In this document: piece by piece, positions 61,501 to 64,000 of the stretch
Position numbering within the stretch: the stretch's first letter is position 1
Layout: each line of letters opens with the position of its first letter
Origin: Sphingobacteriales bacterium
GTDB taxonomy: Bacteria; Bacteroidota; Bacteroidia; Chitinophagales; UBA2359
NCBI GenBank assembly: GCA_016718845.1
Contig: JADKCK010000101.1
Span: forward strand, 57,547-121,546
Length of the DNA stretch: 64,000 nucleotides
Reading direction: 5' to 3'
Position numbers and translations under genes: made by a program
Notes under the pieces: model-generated
The model's database searches: none
Seen by the model: only the letters and a program-made list of their open reading frames with translations
Told to the model about the DNA's origin: nothing

Positions 61501-64000
61501 CTACTTGGTAAGGTACGCCTGGGGTTAAACCTGTAAATTCGTAAGCACCAGTAGCATCGGTGGTGGTAGTGGCTACTACATCACCATTGCCATCGTATAG
61601 GGGTTACTGTTACGCCATCAACACCTGTTTCGGTCGCATCTTGGATGCCATCGTTGTTGGTGTCGTACCACACGTAGTTGCCTAAACTGGCTGGAATTGG
61701 TGTTAAACCAGCATCTAGGGTCGGGTTGTTCTCGCCAGCTACTAAGGTAACTTGTTGAGTTAAGCCTGTGATAGGATCTGCATCGCTATCTAAGGTATCA
61801 TCGCCGCCTAAGTTAGTGCCGGTAAAGTCGTAACCCGCTGGTAAGGTAAAGCCTACTTGGTAGGTGTCGGGAGGTAAGTTTGTGAAACTGTATGCTCCGC
61901 TCGCATCCGTAGTTGTAGTGGCTAATACGTTACCATTGGCATCGTATAAGGTTACTGTTACGCCCGATACGCCTGGCTCGCCTGCATCTTGGATGCCATC
62001 ACCATTGGTATCTATCCATACAAAATTACCTAAACTAGCAGGTTGTACTGTTGGTACATAAATACCCGCATCTAGTGTTGGGTTGTTTTCGCCAGGAGCT
62101 AAGGTAACAACTTGTGTTAAACCAGTGATTGCATTTGCATCGCTGTCTAGTGCATCGTCACCGCCTTGGTCGGCTGTGGTAAATACATAAGTAGCGGGTA
62201 AATCGCTGAAACCTACTTGGTAGGGTACGCCTGGGGTTAAACCTGTAAATTCGTAGGCACCAGTAGCATCGGTGGTGGTAGTGGCTACTACCGCTCCGTT
62301 GCCATCGTATAGGGTTACCGTTACGCCATCAACGCCCGTTTCGGTCGCATCTTGGATACCGTCTTCATCTACATCGTACCATACATAGTTGCCTAAACTA
62401 GCCGGAATGGCTACAATACCTGCATCTAGGGTAGGGTTGTTTTCGCCGGGGGCTAAGGTAACAACTTGTGTTAAACCTGTTACGGCATCAGCATCGCTGT
62501 CTAGGGTGTCATCGCCACCAGCATTAGCCGATGTTAATTCGTAGCCGCTTGGTAAGTTGCTGAAACCTACTTGGTAAGGTACGCCAGGGGTTAAACCTGT
62601 AAATTCGTAAGCACCAGTAGCATCGGTAGTTGTAGTGGCTACTACATCACCATTGCCATCGTATAGGGTTACTGTTACGCCATCAACACCTGTTTCGGTC
62701 GCATCTTGGATGCCATCGTTGTTGGTGTCGTACCATACATAGTTGCCTAAGCTGGCTGGAATTGGTGTTAAACCAGCATCTAGGGTCGGGTTGTTCTCGC
62801 CAGCTACTAAGGTAACTTGTTGAGTTAAGCCTGTGATAGGATCTGCATCGCTATCTAAGGTATCATCGCCGCCTAAGTTAGTGCCGGTAAAGTCGTAGCC
62901 CGCTGGTAAGGTAAAGCCTACTTGGTAGGTGTCGGGAGGTAAGTTTGTGAAACTGTATGCTCCGCTCGCATCCGTAGTTGTAGTGGCTAATACGTCACCA
63001 TTGGCATCGTATAAGGTTACTGTTACGCCCGATACGCCTGGCTCGCCGCATCTTGGATGCCATCGCCATTGGTATCTATCCATACAAAATTACCTAAACT
63101 AGCAGGTTGTACTGTTGGTACATAAATACCTGCATCTGGTGTTGGGTTGTTTTCGCCAGGAGCTAAGGTAACAACTTGTGTTAAACCAGTGATTGCATTT
63201 GCATCGCTGTTCTAGTGCATCGTCACCGCCTTGGTCGGCTGTGGTAAATACATAAGTAGCGGGTAAATCGCTGAAACCTACTTGGTAAGGTACGCCTGGG
63301 GTTAAACCTGTAAATTCGTAGGCACCAGTAGCATCGGTAGTGGTAGTGGCTACTACCGCTCCATTGCCATCGTATAGGGTTACCGTTACGCCATCAACGC
63401 CTGTCTCGGTCGCATCTTGGATGCCATCTTGATTTACATCGTACCATACATAGTTGCCTAAGCTGGCTGGAATAGCTACAATACCTGCATCAGGTAGGGT
63501 TGTTTTCGGGGCTAAGGTAACAACTTGTTAAACCTGTTACGGCATCAGCATCGCTGTCTAGGGTGTCATCGCCACCAGCATTAGCCGATGTTAATTCGTA
63601 GCCGCTTGGTAAGTTGCTGAAACCTACTTGGTAAGGTACGCCAGGGGTTAAACCTGTAAATTCGTAAGCACCAGTAGCATCGGTGGTGGTAGTGGCTACT
63701 ACATCACCATTGCCATCGTATAGGGTTACTGTTACGCCATCAACACCTGTCTCGGTCGCATCTTGGATGCCATCGTTGTTGGTGTCGTACCATACATAGT
63801 TGCCTAAACTGGCTGTTTGTGTTAAACCGGCATCCAGGGTCGGGTTGTTCTCGCCAGCTACTAAGGAACTTGTTGAGCTACTACTCGTACATCAATAGTG
63901 TGCGAGCCGTTTGTAACAGATGAGAAAGTATTAGCTATTTGGTAAGTTCCACCATCTATAGCGTATTCCAATGTACCACTAGTGACACTTGCTGATACGG
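54979..64000 (-). CDS. Giant T9SS adhesin, upstream part, frameshifted and cut by the window edge
   Basis: The coding sense continues without a real gap from 48616-54978 to the right edge, in pieces: 55292-55558; 55491-56492 (SprB-type modules, then SdrD-like); 57771-58772; a long start-less open stretch of about 59.0-61.4 kb; 61581-63083. Single-base slips occur near 55028, 55165, 55325, 56930-57310, 59010, 61385, 61600, 63040 and 63210. From about 56.7 to 63.9 kb the protein is SdrD-like modules of about 118 residues (ASLGNYVWYDTNNDGIQDAT, GVTVTLYDGNGDVVATTTTD, YEFTGLTPGVPYQVGFS, GDDTLDSDADAVTG). At the edge a SprB-like segment reads LEYAIDGGTYQIANTFSSVT. With the C-terminal part the protein exceeds 5,000 residues. 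The signal peptide is not in the window. Confidence 0.8.
55491..56492 (-). CDS. Adhesin segment with SprB repeats (part of the giant gene)
   Basis: 333-residue intact frame within the giant adhesin. Three to four SprB-type modules of about 75 residues: YVWSNGATTEDLSNVGAGTY, YTFEWSNGSTTEDLTGLTAG and YTFAWSNAATTEDLTGLTGG, each ending TVTITDGNGC or similar. SprB repeats are known from the gliding adhesin of Flavobacterium johnsoniae. It then passes into one SdrD-like module before the next slip at about 55510. This block separates the 118-residue-type modules (upstream) from the 101-residue-type modules (downstream). Not an independent gene. Confidence 0.7.
   Translation of the reverse strand: MPASCAGNDGMVDLTTTATSYVWSNGATTEDLSNVGAGTYTVTITDGNGCSASVSGTVAAPAGAPVITGTPTTIACAGGTSDLDVTITAENAPYTFEWSNGSTTEDLTGLTAGIYTITVTDNSNCIVTQNFTVTSPTALMASAVGTAPTCTGATLNANGSVALTVTGGTTPYTFAWSNAATTEDLTGLTGGTYAVTVTDNKGCSTTTSVTITDPTCEQPTGSIGDFVWNDTNGDGVQDPGETGIPGITVTLYDSNGDVIATTTTDQNGNYVFDNLPAGDYTVVVGSGPDGTNPSTPTSVDVTLTPGQDITTVDFGFTPIPTGSIGDFVERHQR
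57771..58772 (-). CDS. Adhesin segment, one higher-order repeat (part of the giant gene)
   Basis: 333-residue intact frame covering almost one full 355-residue higher-order unit: modules beginning GVTVTLYDANGDVLATTTTD, ASLGNYVWYDTNNDGIQDAT and ASLGNYVWYDVDEDGIQDAT. Its apparent ATG is internal, so this is not a real start. The slip at its C-terminal end near 57775 changes PTVQPASLGNF into PTVQPAV. Confidence 0.65.
   Translation of the reverse strand: MGVTVTLYDANGDVLATTTTDASGAYSFTNLPPDTYQVGFTLPAGYDFTGTDLGGDDTLDSDADPITGLTQQVTLVAGENNPTLDAGLTPIPASLGNYVWYDTNNDGIQDATETGVDGVTVTLYDGNGDVVATTTTDATGAYEFTGLTPGVPYQVGFSNLPSGYELTSANAGGDDTLDSDADAVTGLTQVVTLAPGENNPTLDAGIVAIPASLGNYVWYDVDEDGIQDATETGVDGVTVTLYDGNGNVVATTTTDATGAYEFTGLTPGVPYQVGFSDLPATYVFTTADQGGDDALDSDANAITGLTPVVILAAGENNPTLDAGIYAPTVQPAV
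61581..63083 (-). CDS. Adhesin segment, 1.4 higher-order repeats (part of the giant gene)
   Basis: 500-residue intact frame: ANGDVLATTTTDASGAYSFT module, two ASLGNYVWYD modules, then PTVQPASLGNFVWIDTNGDG and a second ASLGNYVWYD module. It ends at a GGGG slip at 61600 (VTVTPIRWQW). The apparent start MDRYQWRWHPRCGEPG is an out-of-frame artefact of a slip near 63047; the true sense there is NFVWIDTNGDGIQDAGEPG. Confidence 0.65.
   Translation of the reverse strand: MDRYQWRWHPRCGEPGVSGVTVTLYDANGDVLATTTTDASGAYSFTNLPPDTYQVGFTLPAGYDFTGTNLGGDDTLDSDADPITGLTQQVTLVAGENNPTLDAGLTPIPASLGNYVWYDTNNDGIQDATETGVDGVTVTLYDGNGDVVATTTTDATGAYEFTGLTPGVPYQVGFSNLPSGYELTSANAGGDDTLDSDADAVTGLTQVVTLAPGENNPTLDAGIVAIPASLGNYVWYDVDEDGIQDATETGVDGVTVTLYDGNGAVVATTTTDATGAYEFTGLTPGVPYQVGFSDLPATYVFTTADQGGDDALDSDANAITGLTQVVTLAPGENNPTLDAGIYVPTVQPASLGNFVWIDTNGDGIQDAGEPGVSGVTVTLYDANGNVLATTTTDASGAYSFTNLPPDTYQVGFTLPAGYDFTGTNLGGDDTLDSDADPITGLTQQVTLVAGENNPTLDAGLTPIPASLGNYVWYDTNNDGIQDATETGVDGVTVTPIRWQW

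Larger units (their letters stand above)
56750..63900. repeat. 1,065-bp higher-order tandem repeat in the giant adhesin gene
   Basis: The sequence GTGTCGGGAGGTAAGTTTGT begins at 57605, 58669, 59734, 60799, 61864 and 62929: four intervals of exactly 1,065 bp and one of 1,064. Each unit encodes three different 118-residue SdrD-like modules (355 residues). Six full or partial units are visible. Confidence 0.93.

Noticed and set aside
48616..64000. Diversity-generating retroelement or cassette system acting on the adhesin
   Set aside because: No reverse transcriptase, template repeat or recombinase gene is visible in the window; repeat identity is explained by tandem amplification.

Overview
The window reads as a chromosomal segment of a member of the Bacteroidota. 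Grounds: at least three genes end in type IX secretion (T9SS) C-terminal sorting domains. Many upstream regions carry the Bacteroidota promoter form (TTG, about 19-20 nt, TAnnTTTG). lpxB and an HldE-type heptose kinase point to a Gram-negative envelope, and SprB and SdrD-like adhesin modules are abundant. A Chitinophagales/Saprospiria-type environmental lineage is my inference; nothing here fixes the genus.

Layout. 1-1765: 3' truncated M4-type metallopeptidase lipoprotein (minus strand). 2.0-2.5 kb: small hypothetical gene. 2.7-3.4 kb: palindromic repeat array. 3.4-10.4 kb: a T9SS surface protein of about 2,330 residues, broken by one homopolymer frameshift. 11.3-12.7 kb: orphan type III-like DNA methyltransferase carrying an in-frame palindromic insertion. 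12.8-24.6 kb: housekeeping and envelope genes (lpxB, FAD oxidoreductase, tpiA, heptose-7-phosphate kinase, aminotransferase, HAD phosphatase, PhoD with T9SS tail, two hypothetical proteins). 24.7-25.6 kb: a 1-kb CATAG/CTATG repeat array. 25.8-30.0 kb: two ABC half-transporters whose active-site motifs are degenerate in complementary ways, so they probably form one heterodimeric exporter. 30.4-33.1 kb: VOC protein, orphan antitoxin, and a desaturase bracketed by two copies of one divergent promoter. 33.2-36.7 kb: an Fe-S/HdrB-like pair split by a Uma2 gene, then coaE. 37.0-40.1 kb: Spy-like protein and a badly frameshifted SpoIIE-type phosphatase. 41.1-47.3 kb: a minus-strand cluster of secreted proteins with two transglutaminase-like paralogues. 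47.5-48.5 kb: three stacked repeat families. 48.6-64.0 kb: a giant T9SS adhesin gene running off the right edge, built of SdrD-like, SprB and cadherin-like repeats, including a 1,065-bp higher-order repeat.

Two themes cut across the window. First, non-coding repeats are exceptionally rich: at least eight dispersed or tandem families, most of them able to form hairpins. Several sit directly beyond the 3' ends of the two giant adhesin genes, and one 200-bp block is shared between those two sites 45 kb apart. Second, many otherwise good genes are broken by single missing bases, often in short homopolymers, which looks more like uncorrected long-read assembly than biology. Protein counts in the broken loci should be read with that in mind. 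No CRISPR array, rRNA, tRNA, integrase, transposase or reverse transcriptase was recognised.
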